DNA of 64,000 nt from Erythrophleum ivorense (Eukaryota > Streptophyta > Magnoliopsida > Fabales > Fabaceae), in NCBI GenBank assembly GCA_026724425.1, contig JAIUCV010000227.1, positions 558,001 through 622,000 on the forward strand. The letters run 5' to 3'. Within the stretch, counting starts at the first letter, position 1, and each line of letters starts with the position of its first letter. Under the pieces are notes generated by a model that had not been told where the DNA came from, made no database searches, and worked only from the letters and a program-made list of their open reading frames with translations. Shown here in pieces: positions 34,746 to 47,708 of the stretch. Both the position numbers and the translations under genes were made by a program.

Positions 34746-37580
34746 TGTAACACCTTCATTTCTAGCTCATACCCATCATGCCTTACATGCTCATATACAT
34801 ATGGGAAGCATAAAAGGGAGATCATTTGCTTTGGGTTCATATTCTTCCTCATTATACATCATGCATGGGTAGACATTCACTTTAGTGTCACATGGACCGG
34901 GTGAGCTCTTTCTATACATCCTTATGCTTATTTGCACCATTACAATTTATTTCAATTCCAAAAACATGCTTGAAACTCATGGAAAGCAAAAAGGGATGTG
35001 AGACATGCAAATTCGTTTTCGGCAGATTTGGCCTCAATTCTGGGCAAAGTTTGGAAATTCATAACTAAAAACAGAAAAATATGGAACATATGATCTCAGT
35101 CATTCTAGGAATCTTAAGACGTCTACTTCATGCTAAAAATATGTAGAAGTCTTAAAATATCATGCATAAAGCGTTTGACATCCGGAACCATCTACTGGTC
35201 AGAGGGGGTTCTTCTACTGTCCCAATTTACTGATATGAGCTTAAAAAATGTCTAACTAATTCCAAAAAAATCCAATGCATGTAAATGATATCACTATGGA
35301 AAGGTGTGGATGTTAACCAGAGAGGAAAAATGTCTCCAGATCAGTTCATCAAGCCAAACTCCCGGAAACCGATGAAACAGTACCTCGGATCTGGCAAGAT
35401 GACTAATTCTGGCTGGAACTTCGAAATTGCATATCTTCCTCTCTAGACCTCCAAATGAGGTTCTTCCAATTGCTACAATTCACTGTGACCGTCTAGTTTC
35501 TTTCTATAAAATTTCGTAATCATTGGATCACGTTTGCCCCTCAGATGACACAATTCCACAACTGACCAAATGAACAATGTTTCTGGAAATCTGAATTTCT
35601 GATACCAACTTTGAAAAATCACAGAAAATGCTATAGACCTCCAAATGACTTGGTCTTTAGCTTTCCAAAAAGCTCTAGACAAGATCTAGTCATATGCCAA
35701 ACTTCAAGGCAAGAGGATGTCATTTGGTCAAACTTGGACATCGTGTACAAAAGGACCCCTTTCTTGTTTTAAAAGGGGCTAATGGGACCCAATTTGGGTT
35801 CTCCTACCTCTAGGACTCTTTGAGCACATGAGAAAGCATCCATAGGGGCTATCAAACATGGCTCAAGTGTCTAACAACCTAGATTGGAGAAACTCACTAT
35901 CCCACACCCACTTATACACTCATGTGGTCAATGCTAAAATCATGCTTTTCAAAACAAAACTTGCTTCTTCATTCAAAATGGTCTCATTCTCATATATACA
36001 TGAGGAATACATTAATTTACAAACATTCATAGGTGCTAGATCATGTACATCATTAATTTACATTCCTTGTCTTAACTACAAAATAAGAACAAAAGGGCTC
36101 TTTTACATTTTTCACTAATCTCCCTAGCTTCAAGTTTGGCGGCTCCCATCTCTTGCCTCACTTGGTCCACCTAGCATGGTTGGATAGTGGAGAGGGGGAG
36201 TGAGATTCAAAGAATCTCAATAGCTCATCTTTCATTCAAACATACATAAAGCATGCAAACAAGTCTCACAATGTATGCATGGGCATATGAAATCATAAGG
36301 AAAACATTTGCAACATTTGAGTTGGCCATACATAAGAAAAGCATTTTCAACATGTGAATAGGCCATTCATATCATACAAGAGCTTGCCAAGCAAATGGAT
36401 TAGCCTCACCCACTCACTTGTGGATTTTGGACTTGCCTCACCCATTCTCTAAGAGGTTCTTAGACTCAACCCTTTCTCTTTGGGAGTCAACCTCACTTTT
36501 GGGAGACTCTTTACTTTGTCTCAACCAACTTGAGGGATTTTGGCTCATCCTCACCATGGCTAGAGGGTTATTGGCTTTTCCATACTCAAGCAAACCAAAA
36601 CAATCACCCAAAATATCATTTAAATTCATATGGTATCATCATGCCAACATACTTCTCATGGCTAAAATCATACATACACACAAGTAAGACAATGTAAGAA
36701 CATAACTATGCATGAGAGACGGTGGAGAGAGCTACCTTTTTGGTTATTCACAACTTTTCCTTTTAACTTGTCTCCTCCCTTGTGATTTTCACAATCAACT
36801 CTAAATGGGAGTGCTTCTCTTGAGCCTAGCCACACAAGAAGCATAGAATTATTTTTTGAATACTTATTCATAAGCTAGGGATTTCTTTCTAGCAACCCTA
36901 CTAAGCCTGTAAGAGCTAGGGTTTTCTCCCTCACTAGAAACTCATCCACTCTCCTTCCTCTCTCAAGCTCTCACAAAGGAAGCAAGGGAGAAGTAAAGAG
37001 GGGTTTTCTACTCTCCCTCCTCTGAACCAAGCTCAAAACATGGCTACTTTAACTACTAAAACCGTGGGAAGAGAGGATAAAGGGAGAGGAGCAACATGCT
37101 AAGAGAAAAGCTATGGAAATCCTTACCTTTCTTGTTCTTCCTTCCTCCTCTAGGCTTCTCTCTCTCTCCTCCACCCTTTTCTCTTTCTTAGAGTGAGCTC
37201 AAGTCGGTTATAGAGTGAAAGGAGGAGTTGGAATGCTTTAAAAAGTCAAATCCTCTTTTTTCACGCTTTTCCGGACTAACCCTCGCTATAGCAAGCCATA
37301 ACCCTCGCTACGGCGAGCTCGAATTAGTCCCAGACTTCTGCCTTCGCTATAGCATTCGCTACGGCGAGCAGCTCCTTGGATTTTGTCTGGGGTGCCCAAA
37401 CTCGCTATAGCTAGAAGGCACTCTCGCTATAGCTAGGCTATAGTGAACAGGTACATTCGCTATAGCTAGGTTATAACTAGCAGACTTAAAAAATTTTCAG
37501 CTTCTAAAAATTTTCAGCTTTTCTTTTCTCTTTTCTTTTTTTTTTTCTTTTCTTCTTCTTTCTTTTTCCCGGTTGTTACA
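34746..37580 (-). mobile_element. Solo LTR, short subfamily, TSD AGGCT
   Basis: A 2835-base minus LTR from TGTAACACCTTCA to CGGTTGTTACA, with perfect AGGCT duplications (34741-34745, 37581-37585). It is about 0.8 kb shorter than the 3.6-3.7 kb copies. Its U3 holds an array of CGCTATAGC-like palindromes. The hairpin is at 36202-36218. Confidence 0.93.
37264..37490 (-). repeat. U3 array of TCGCTATAGCGA palindromes
   Basis: Roughly ten imperfect copies of a palindrome core GCTATAGC or GCTACGGC, often extended to CTCGCTATAGC, in the first 320 bases of the LTR. Homologous arrays lie at 40195-40425 and 52185-52435. The long LTR copies do not have it. Confidence 0.8.
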
Positions 37581-37646
37581 AGGCTAAGTCAAAAGTCTCT
37601 AGACCAAGAGTGAGGCTAATCCAAAAGTGTCAAAAATGGGGTAAGG
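37581..37646 (+). mobile_element. Host plus LTR, fragment 2 (minisatellite)
   Basis: The TSD copy AGGCT, then about 60 bases with two to three minisatellite units of GTGAGGCTAA...CAAAAGT type, ending GTAAGG before the next insertion. Confidence 0.8.
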
Positions 37647-40494
37647 TGTAACACCATAATGACTTAACTCCAACTAATCTCCCTTTAGGTTTGATTCCAG
37701 ATGATTTCCAATAAAAAAGACCAAAACTGTGGTATTTTACTACTTTAAATCGGGGTTTAAATAGTCATATTTTGCCCGTGGGTCCTGTGAACCCATCATT
37801 CATATTCTCTACTCAAACACCATTTAAAAACTCATACATAGATTCAAACAACTTATAAACTACAGATATGAAGCCAAAAACTAAGAAAATGCAATTTCTC
37901 AAATAGGCCCAAAAATTAGATTTTTGGCTCTAATTTTGAAAAATCATAACTAATTCTTGAAAAATGAGAATTAAGAAAACCATAGCTTTCTGGAAATCTA
38001 TAAGTGTTAAATTTACAGTAAAAATAATTCTCAACCACAGTCTCATCGTTTAGACCATGTTTGGCATCGAAAAAGAGATAGAGGTCCGGCTGTCCCTGGT
38101 ACTGATACAGCTTCCTGTCATGAAATTCAAAAATTCGTAACTAATTACAAAAAAATCAAATCTAGGAAAACTATACCAATTTGGAAAGATACATATGTTA
38201 AATAGAGGAGAAAAATAAGTTGAGATCAGTTCAGCAGCCATTGGACCTCGAAAACTGACGGAATAGTAACGAAGGTTGGATGGCTTCCCTGATACTGACA
38301 CAAAACTTCAGAAAGTTCTTTCTCCCTCTACAAACCTCCGATTGAGGTGCTTCTAATTTGTAAAGGTCACTAGGGATGTATAGTTTATGCCTATAATATT
38401 TCATGACAACTAGACACCGTTTGGTCCATGAATGACATAGAATCATTTTCAAACCTAGTTGCACAGTACAATAACCAAAACCAGAAAATTCTCTAACTTC
38501 AACAATGCGCAAAATATTCTCTAAACCTCTAAATATTACCCAATTTATCTTCCCAAGAAGCCCTCAACAAGCTCTAGAGGCATGCCAAATTTCATATCAA
38601 GAAGAGCTCATTTGGTTATACTTTGACGTAGTTTACAAATTTGGCAGTTTTGGCACCCAAAATGGTTCAAAGTGGGTCCAAATGGCCTCTCGCATGTTCT
38701 AGCACCCCTTGAGCAAGTTTTAAAGCATAAAAATAGTCTATATAAAATACCCAAATAGTCCAAATCATCATACATTTCAAACTCACTATACTACAGGCCA
38801 AAATATACTATTGCATACAATCCACAAAAGGGGTAAATCCCACATTTTCATTATTTTGGCTCTCTACATAGTTCATACATCATTTATACATATTTCTACA
38901 CTTAGTCAAATATTTACATCTCAAAAAGAATAGATATACATAAGCACTTTGGCTTTCCTATACATCAAACTATGTGTGAGTGTGCAAAAGTGGCAAAACA
39001 AAAGCCTTTTATGCCTCATGGCCTCCATTCTTAGGCTCTTGAGCTCCACCTGGACCATATGAGATGGGAGACGGAAGGGGGTGAGATTCATGGAATCTCA
39101 AAAGCTCATACACTCATTCAAGGAAGCAATCAAGATATATAAATAAGTCAAAGCATGCAAACTATTCACAATTACACAACACATGATTTTTATGCCATGT
39201 TTCATATCAATGCCAAGAATAAGCTCTAAGGACTTTTGGTCTAACCTCACTCGAGTTCTAGACTTTCGGATTGGCTCACCCTTGGTTTAGGAACTTTTGG
39301 CTCCATCTCACCCGTCTCAAGGGACTTTTGGCACCACCTCACCCGAGCAATTTTCACAACTCAAAACATAAACATATTGGTACCAATGCATCAAGGCAAT
39401 ATCAAATGGCATGTCTCACAATACAAGTGCATACACAAACATACAATGACTATTACGCATCCAAGAATGCAACAAGAAAGAGTAGAGAGCTACCTTACTA
39501 GCCAACACAAGCCTTCCCTTTCAATTTCTCTTCTCCCTTCTTAGTCTCACAAGCACAACTAGATGGAGCTGCTTCTTTTGAGCCTAGACACAACAAAGAG
39601 CACATAATTACTCTCTCATAACTCAAATAAATACTCACAAAGCTAGGAGTTAAAGCCCTAGTTGTTCCTTTCTTAAATTTTTACTAGCCCTTCTCTTAGT
39701 TTTCTTGTATTTTCTTAACTTCCCACACTCTAATTCAAGGATCTCTTGCTTGCTCTAGGTCAAACTTCTTTCCTCTCTCAAGCTCTCAAGTTGGTAGAAC
39801 CAACATACTCAAGGAAAGCGAGGGGAGAAGATACAATAAAATGGAAAGGAGTTATCTTAAATAAAGCTCTTTCTAAGAGGCTCTTCCTTTGCATAAATTT
39901 TCTCCTTAAATCCTTACACTTCCCCTTCTAACTTAGGCCCAAAACAAAGCCAACTCAACAACCAAAACCATAGAAAGAAAGGGCAAAGAAAGAAGAACAA
40001 TATGCTAAGAAGAAAAGCTATGAAATCTCAAGCTATGCTTACCTTTTTCTTGTTCTTCCTTCCTTCTCTAGGTTTGTCTCTCTCTCCACAGCTCTTTTCT
40101 CTAGTTTGGTCGAAGCCTAAGTCAGTTAAAAGAGACAGAATGGATCTGGATGCTTTAAGAAGTCAAATTCCCTTTTTCATATTTTTCTGGACTAACCCTC
40201 GCTATAGCAAAGCATAACCCTCGTTACAGCGAGTACATATCAGTCCTATACCCTTGTTTTTGCTACGGCACGCACTACCGTGAGCAGCTCCTTAATTTTT
40301 GTATGGGATGCCCTCACTCATTATAGCTAGAAGCATTTTTGCTATAGCGAAAAGGCATTCTCGCTATAGCTAAACCCTTTCTCGCTATAATGAACAGGTA
40401 CATTCGCTATAGCTAGTAGACTTGGAAAAATTTCAGGACTTCAAAATTGTTCAGCTTCTTTTTTTTTGTCCCCTTTTTTTTTCTGGTTGTTACA
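37647..40494 (-). mobile_element. Solo LTR, short subfamily, TSD TAAGG
   Basis: A 2848-base minus LTR from TGTAACACCATAATG to TGGTTGTTACA, with perfect TAAGG duplications (37642-37646, 40495-40499). Hairpin at 39083-39099, minisatellite at 39223-39350, U3 palindrome array at 40195-40425. Its order matches 34746-37580 closely. Confidence 0.93.
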
Positions 40495-40548
40495 TAAGGC
40501 TATACCAAAAGTCCTTAGAGTTTGTTCTTAGCTTTGACGTGTTGCTAT
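40495..40548 (+). mobile_element. Host plus LTR, fragment 3
   Basis: 54 bases of plus LTR sequence (minisatellite edge, then TTGCTAT) between two solo LTRs. The last 5 bases GCTAT form an imperfect TSD with ACTAT at 44129-44133. Confidence 0.78.
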
Positions 40549-43500
40549 TGTAACACCATATATTTCTAGCTTGCTTCCTATCATTTCTATGTTTCCCATG
40601 ATGAATTGCACAAAAGGGAATGGAAGATGGCATTAAAATAATGCCTTATTTCGCGTTGCGTAGCATATGAGTTCATGCATCATATTTTCATATTTAATTA
40701 CATACATACAACTCATTTACATCACCAAAGTTGCCCCACAACTCATGGAAACCGAAATGGAACCTAGAATATGGAGGTTTATTTTCCGCCAGATTTGGCC
40801 CCTTTCTGGCACAATTTCGAAAAATCATAACTAATTCTATAAAAATCAAAATCATACATTCTTGGCCATTCTGGAAATCTAAGGATGTCTACTTCATAGT
40901 AAAAATATCTACAGATCATAAAACCTATCACAGAGGGCGTTTGACATCCAAAATTGTCCAGGGGTCAAACTGCCTCCTGATGTTGTCACAGATTCTGCAG
41001 CAAACTTTGGAAATGTCCAATTAATTCCAAAAAAATCCAATCCATGCAAATGATACCAATATGGAAATATGTGGATGTTAGCTAGAGGAGAAAAAATACT
41101 TTCAGACCAGTTCAGGTGCCCAAAGTCTCGAAATTCAATAGAACATTATATCAAGTTGGGTAAGGGTCCTGATACTGGACAGAATGTTCAAAAATTCATA
41201 TCTCCCTCTCTAGAACTCCAAATGAGGTGCTTCCAATTGGAACAAGTCACTGTAAATGTCTAGTTTCTTTGTATGAAATTTTGTGGTAATTGGACATCAT
41301 TTGCCCCATGAGTGATAGAATTCAATTTCGGACAGATGCTACAGCACCAAGGACCAAAACCAGAAAATTTTCTAATTTCAACAATTCGCTAAATATTCCA
41401 CAGACCTCCAAAAATTACCAACTTTAGCTTCTCAAAAATTTCTCAATAAGATCTAGATGCATGTCAAATTTCAGGTCAAGAAGAGTTCATTTGGACAAAA
41501 AGTGACATAGCCTCATGAAATGGTCATTTTTGCTTCCTACCAAGAGTCACTTTGCACCAAATGGCCTCTTCTTGAATTTGGCACCCCTTGAGCAAGTTTT
41601 AAAGCACAAATATGACTTGTAGAGGCTGTCCAAGTGATTCCAAACTTCATGTAACTCATTTTGGTCCCTCAACATCTATTTATGCATAGTTACATCAAGC
41701 CATCCAAAAGTCAATTTGCACAATACTAGAGATTTAGTGTCATATAAAGTGTACATCATATTCATACATCATTTTACACTTATCCATGGTCTTACATCAC
41801 AAAAAGATTACATACATCGTTACTTTGACATTTAACCACCATTTAAAGTACATAATACATCCAAATAAAGATGTTCAATGTCCTTGGCTTGCATCTCCTT
41901 GACTTGGAACACCACCTAGACAATTCAAGGATGAAGGGGAAAGGGGGGTGAGATTCCAAGAATCTCAATAGCTCACACACCTATTCACACCACATTCAAG
42001 GCATACATATACCAAATGCATAACCATACAAGCATAAAGTGTGTAATAAATTCCATTCCATACCACATTCACATGTCAATATTACTTTCATGCTCTAGGG
42101 ACTTTTGGTTTAGCCTCACCCCATTTCTAGGACTTTTGGATTTGCCTCACTCTTGGTCTAGGGACTTTTGACTTTGCCTCACCCATTCAAAGGACTTTTG
42201 GCCTTGTCTCACCCATGCCATGAGACTTTTGGCATCTCCTCACCTTCATCAAGGGACTTTTGGCATCACCTCACCCTTATGGGCTCTTTCCACAACCATA
42301 GTCATTCAAGACAACACATTGGTACCAATGCACAACAAGGATCAAATGGCATATTATCAAGCATCAAGAATGCATGCAAGCACACTAAGATATACATATG
42401 CACACAAGAATGCAAAGAGAATGAGGTGGGGAGCTACCTTTTTATGTATTCAAGCTCACTTTGCAACTTCCTTCCCCTCCTTGGTTTCACAAGAGCACTT
42501 AGGTGGAGTAGGGTTCTCTTGGCCTAGACATTACAAACATCACACAATTACACATTTGAAGCAAGCCAAGATATTAAACTAAAGCTTATTACACACTTGG
42601 CTCCAAAATAGACATATTGGTTCCATAAATGGCCTATTGAAGCAACTCATATTATTCAAGTGCTAGGCTCCATTCTCTTGTTCTTTCTAAACTTCTTGGA
42701 CTCATTTAAGGTCCTTGGAGCCATCACACATTCAATTGCACAATTGGAAAACCAAGTTGCTTTACAAAGCACCATTATGGACACCATTAGGCCATCTCCC
42801 AATCTATGGCTCCTAAATTTTTCCAAATGGTTTCTCCCATCTTCTAACATCATATAAAGTCCCAAAACAAGGCTAGAACAAATTAAAATATCCCCTAGCC
42901 TAATGAACCTAGCTTGGCCGAAATATGCACCATAATGGAGGTTCATAAACTTTGTGATTTTTCCTTGATGGGAGAGCCACTTGGGAGGCTTTCTAAAGGT
43001 CTTAGGAGTTTAAGAAAACATTCAAATAGCCAAGGAAACATTCACACAAAATCAAATTTTGCAAAACCCTAGAAAACACTACACTTTTCTAACTTGTTTT
43101 CTATTGGTTTTTCTTAGAATTTCTTGCCATATGTCATCTCCTCATGGCCTAAAACCCTTGTTCCCTCCTTGTATTTGGATAGAACATCCTCCCCTCCTTT
43201 GGTTCTGTTCTTGGCTGAAATACACATAAAGGGAGGGGGAAGAGAAGATGCAACAAAAAGCAAAGATTACCTATGGTTCAAGTGAGCTTTCAAGTGTCTT
43301 TCTCCTTCATTCTCTTCTCTTTAGCAAATTCGAAATTCTCCCCTTAGGTCTGGGTCAAAAACAGAACCAAATCATTCAAAAAATCCATGGAAAGAAAGGA
43401 GGAAGAGAGGAAACCAAGATTGGAGGAAGATGGAGCAAGAAATTTCATGAAATTACCTAGTTTCTCCTTGGCTTTCTTCCCCTTTTTCTCCTCCCTTTTG

Positions 43501-44128
43501 TGTGCCTAAGAGAGCTAAAGATTTTATGTATTTTGGGCAGAATGGGTCGTGCTTATTAAAGAGGATAAGGAGGGAGAAAAGTGTGGAACTCTTTAGAACA
43601 TTCAAGAAACCATAAATTCCAATTTTGCCCTTTCGTAATGGCAAGTTCGTTTCAGCTTCGTTTTAGCTTCTTTTTTAGAACCATCTTTTCCATCATAAAA
43701 TTCAGGTTCCCAATTTAATAAAATGCTTTTGGAATCACTCAAATCGGAGTTAAAACCATCCCGAACGAATCGGTCAAAGTTCGGGTCAACTGACGTTGGA
43801 AAGAGTACACCGGAGGGGCTTTACCAGTCCCGGGGCTTCCCATGGTTTTTGGGGCCTCTGAGAACCTTGGGTAACTCAAAATTTTCATTTAAAAAGCCCT
43901 CCTAGGTGTTTTTCTAAAATTACACTTATTTACGAAAATGCCACTGGCCTTTCGGCAATTTTTTTGAATCGCTCCGACCCCAGTTTTTGGACAACTCAAG
44001 GCTCAAATCCTCATTTTCTATTATTTAAAATGTTATTCAAATTTTATTTGGCCTTGAATCACTCATCTCAGGGGACTTGCTTTTCAAATCGGCCCGTTCT
44101 AGTGATTGTACAATGTACGGACGTTACA
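40549..44128 (-). mobile_element. Solo LTR, long subfamily, TSD GCTAT/ACTAT
   Basis: A 3580-base minus LTR from TGTAACACCATATAT to GGACGTTACA. The flanking 5-mers GCTAT and ACTAT differ at one base, which fits an older insertion. Hairpin at 41950-41966, minisatellite at 42095-42290. The U3 block at 43690-43880 resembles 33260-33470 and the end of the window-edge LTR. Confidence 0.88.
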
Positions 44129-45704
44129 ACTATGGCATGGAAATTATGGAATAAATGATTCTTGTTTATGTTGGATGCATACTTGTATTCCTGGACATGA
44201 TTATATGCCTTGGTTGCTTACTTAAGTGGGTGTTTGAGCTATTGAGATTTTTTAAATCTCACCCCCTTCCCTCTCCTATTTCACCATGTCTAAGTGGTGC
44301 TCAAGGAGACAAAAATGGAAGCCAAGAAGCTTGGTTGGCCATACTTTGATATTAGTGTAGCTTTTGATGTAATTAAATGTCAAAAGTTATATGTATAAAA
44401 TATTTTTTTGAGATGTAAGCCAATGGGCAAATGTAAAAGTATGTAAATATAGTATATGAACCAAAGTTGAAAGCAAATGAATGAGAATATGTGATTTGGC
44501 CACTTGAAAGCCCATTCTTGAATGTGTAATTATGCATGTGGCATAGTAATTTTGAGATGTATGGTAGTTTGGACCATTTGGAAAGCTTATATATTATATG
44601 TTTAGGCTTCTAAACGTACTCAAGGTATGGTAGAGTGGTTAGGAGGCCATTTGGAACAAGTTTGACCCTTGCATGCTACCAAAAGTTGCCATATTCTTGA
44701 GCTACATTAAAATTTGACCAAATGAGCTAGTCTTGGTATGAAATTTGGTATCATGTAATATTTATCTAAAGCTTTTTACAGAGCCAAAGAATAACCAATT
44801 TGGAGCTCTAGAGAATTTTTATAATTTTTCAAATTGGCCAAAATTTGAGAGATTTGGCAAATATACTATTCATATGGTTAGTCCTTTTACCTATGTCATT
44901 TATAGGTCAACTGATGTCCAATGGTATGAAATTTGACATGCATCAACTAGACATAATAAGCTTTCTGTGGCTACTAAGATCACCCCATTTGGAGGTCCAT
45001 GGAGGGAGAACCAAAATTTTAAAGTTTCATGTTAGTATCGGGGACATAGTCAGATCTCTGTTACTGTTTCATCAGTTTTTGTGAACTAAAAGCTTCTATT
45101 TTAGTCTAGAGTTATTTTAACTCTATTTAAAATCTATAACTTTCCAGAATGGTATGGTTTGCTGGGTTTTGATTTGTCTAGAATTAGTTATGAATTTTTG
45201 AAATTTAAATCAATAACTTATGATAGCAAACCTGAGCTACTAGATCTTTGGTGCTATTCTATTGTCAATCATGGTCTAGTTGATATTTTCATGGCCTAGA
45301 ATGATTTTTAAACTATATTTGACATTCAGTGATTTCTGGAAAGCTATCATTTGCTTGATTTTGATTTTTCTAGAATTAATTATGATTTTCCAAAATTGAT
45401 GACAGAAATATGGAAAATTGAACCCAAGGCAAACTCTTTATTTTCTGGTGTGTGGCTTCTTACCCAAAATTGGTGTGATGTTTTATGGTGCCTATGACTT
45501 GTATAGATGCATTATGGGTAGATGATGTTAATGGTGAGTTCATATGGCCCACATGGCATGAAACAAAAATTTCAAGCCCTATGTAAAGCAAATTTATTCA
45601 TTAAATTTATTGTTTTTTTCTATGTGAAAGTGCTAAATCAAGCTTTTAAAATAAAGTCAAGCATAAGTAAGAGTCTATGGAGGCTAATAAATTATGGTGT
45701 CACA
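44129..45704 (+). mobile_element. Host plus LTR, 3' part
   Basis: The remaining sense half of the plus LTR that took the three insertions. The hairpin is at 44244-44260 with a compensated base pair. Repeated AATTAGTTATGAATTT-like phrases follow at 45180-45400, and the end GGTGTCACA is at 45696-45704. The next base belongs to the CACTA remnant, so this LTR lies in that transposon. Its 5' half is lost. Confidence 0.85.
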
Positions 45705-46470
45705 CTGGCCATATTTGCACCTCTCTAAGTGGTCCCTAAACTAAGTCCTTCAAATATTTATTGTCATTAAATCAAGGTTGATTAAGAACTTATTTGAAAA
45801 GAAAATTAGGTTAATATCATGCAAGTCAATAAGTAACGAAATGTATAAATAAATAATAATGGCACTACGTACATAAAATTCAAACCATCATACAAATTTC
45901 TATTCAATTTTGTTGTTGATTTCTCATGAGCCAGTGTATGGATTTAACATTTGTAAATCTTGCTCAAAGGTCCTACAATGCAATTTACATGTTAGTATAT
46001 TAACAAATGATGAATTATCAGTGTGATAAGTTTCAATCTTGATATAAGGCTTGACTTCATCACAATTTAACAAGATGTGAAGATGAGCTGTAGCCACTTC
46101 TCTATCATTCAAATAATGAGTTAAGCATTTTCCAAGTGACTGTCTAACTTTAGTGAAGACTGTTAAGTTGGTTCACCAATCTTTTGTTCATCCACACACT
46201 CATTTCGATGAACTCTTGTTCGTACCAAAGGTACCTATGACTCAAAATAATATGAACAAAAGTATGATACTTCCTATGACAAATACTTCTCACAAATAGA
46301 ACCTTCCACATGAATTTTATTTTTAATTGTGCATTTTAATCTATTTAAAAATCTATATGACCAAATGATAAGTAATGAGAGACAATAATATATTATTTCA
46401 AGTCAATGATACTTAGACATGAATGGAACTTAAGTATTAATTACCTTTCAAAGGAATACATCCATTAATA
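45705..46470 (-). pseudogene. CACTA transposase C-terminal remnant
   Basis: Downstream of the DUF4218 domain, the minus strand keeps KVHVEGSICEKYLS-like and YFCSYYFES segments (46310-46220) and MNDREVATAHLHILLNCDEV (46112-46050). They correspond to the region after DUF4218 in plant TNP2-type transposases. Stops and a frameshift break it. The remnant ends at the LTR at 45704, and no terminal CACTA repeat is visible. Confidence 0.75.
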
Positions 46471-46830
46471 CTAGATTGGGCTGTCAACCTTAGCCTTAAA
46501 TGGCAAATGGACCAGTAAATGTTCCATAGAATCAAAGAAACCTAGTGAAAATATTCTTTTTAGTTTGCAAAGAATGATAGGAATATTGCATTCCATTTGT
46601 ATTAAGCCATTAACCTTCAACATCGTTGAACATAATTCCTTAAAAAATAAAATCAACTCGATAATAGGCTTCCATATTTGCTCAGGAAGTGTATTGAAAG
46701 CGATTGACAACAAGCATTCTATAAAAATATGACAATTATGACTTTCAAGGCCAACTAACTTTCCTTCTATTGAATTTACACATCTTGACAAATTGGAGGA
46801 ATACTATAAGGTAGTTTTAATCTTTTTATC
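46471..46830 (-). pseudogene. CACTA transposase, DUF4218 domain
   Basis: A 106-codon open stretch with GLESHNCHIFIECLLSIAFN, IIELILFFKELCS, ECNIPIILCKLKRIF and a HLLVHLPFKAKV block. These are the landmarks of the DUF4218 domain of En/Spm-like (TNP2) transposases. It follows the Transposase_21 part in the same orientation. The function is transposition of CACTA elements; this copy is a fragment of a broken gene. Confidence 0.88.
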
Positions 46831-47708
46831 CACTAATAGATCACCCTTCTTTGATCAAGTGTAAGAAAGAGTAAACTTAGTCTTTGGTTTTATCACTTTT
46901 CCATTAGCTATCTCTTATAGCTCTAAGTCTCTCCATCTACAATATTTCTTTAAATCCATTTTGGCTTTTATGTTGTCCTTAGTCTTCCTTTTAACTTCCA
47001 TAACAATATTAAAAATATTATCAAATACAATTTTCTCCATATACATAACATCTAAATTGTGTCAAACCAACATATGCTTCCAATATGGAAGCTCTTAGAT
47101 TATAGTCCATTTTGTCCAATTGTGATATTATCCATAGCCTGGCAATCTAAAGACACCTTGATCAATTACTCTTGGATGGATCTTCACATGTTGTCATAAT
47201 TCTTCCCCATTTAATCTTGGTGGACAGGAATCATTTTTAACTTTATTTTTCTTGAAAGTATCTTTATTCCTTTTGAAAACATAGTTCATAAGTAGAAACA
47301 ATTAATGATAATTGAATTAGGAGTTCTTCCCCCCATACTTTAAGGTAAAAGCTTTTGAGTTTACTATATAATAAGAACAAACTAATTTTCTAGCAGTATT
47401 CTATCTTGACAACATCCCATATGCTAGAAATTCATTTATTATCCACATCAATATTGCTTGCATTTGAAAGTTCTACTTCTTTGAGACATCATATGTGGAT
47501 AGTCCTTTTTCCTATAACAATTTTAACTTATCAATCAATGGTTGCAAGAATACATTAATCTTCATTTTGGGATTTTGTGGTCCATGAATAATTGTCATTA
47601 AAAATAAGTAAGAAGTAGTCATGTAGACTTCAAAAGGGAGATTAGAAGGAGTAATTATTATAGGCCAACATGAATATGGTGAAGCAGACTAACTATAAGG
47701 AGTGAACC
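46831..47708 (-). pseudogene. CACTA transposase, Transposase_21 domain, second half
   Basis: The minus strand reads SPYSCWPIIITPSNLPFEVY, LFLMTIIHGPQNPKMKIN, VFLQPLIDKLKLL, LSTYDVSKK and MWIINEFLAYGMLS (47690-47400), a typical order for the TNP2 catalytic region. Stops and shifts follow. At 47708 the codons are split by a plus LTR and resume at 54316: GLCIDGF on one side, TPYS on the other, joined through the GAACC duplication. Confidence 0.88.

Noticed and set aside
37264..37490. The palindrome array as a CRISPR array
   Set aside because: Units are imperfect, spacing is irregular, spacers are not unique sequences, and the host is a plant.
42168..42582. Two overlapping 119-120-codon frames on the plus strand
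   Set aside because: They run through the LTR minisatellite, whose unit length near 30 keeps frames open by chance. They are antisense to the LTR and not conserved.
45700..45712. CACACTGGCC as the terminal repeat of the CACTA element
   Set aside because: CACA belongs to the LTR end GGTGTCACA, and the string does not match a CACTA terminus or have an inverted partner near 55744.
46861..47400. Host gene with introns between 45700 and 55700
   Set aside because: All readable blocks match the TNP2 transposase in one orientation, and the gaps are LTR insertions with target-site duplications, not introns.
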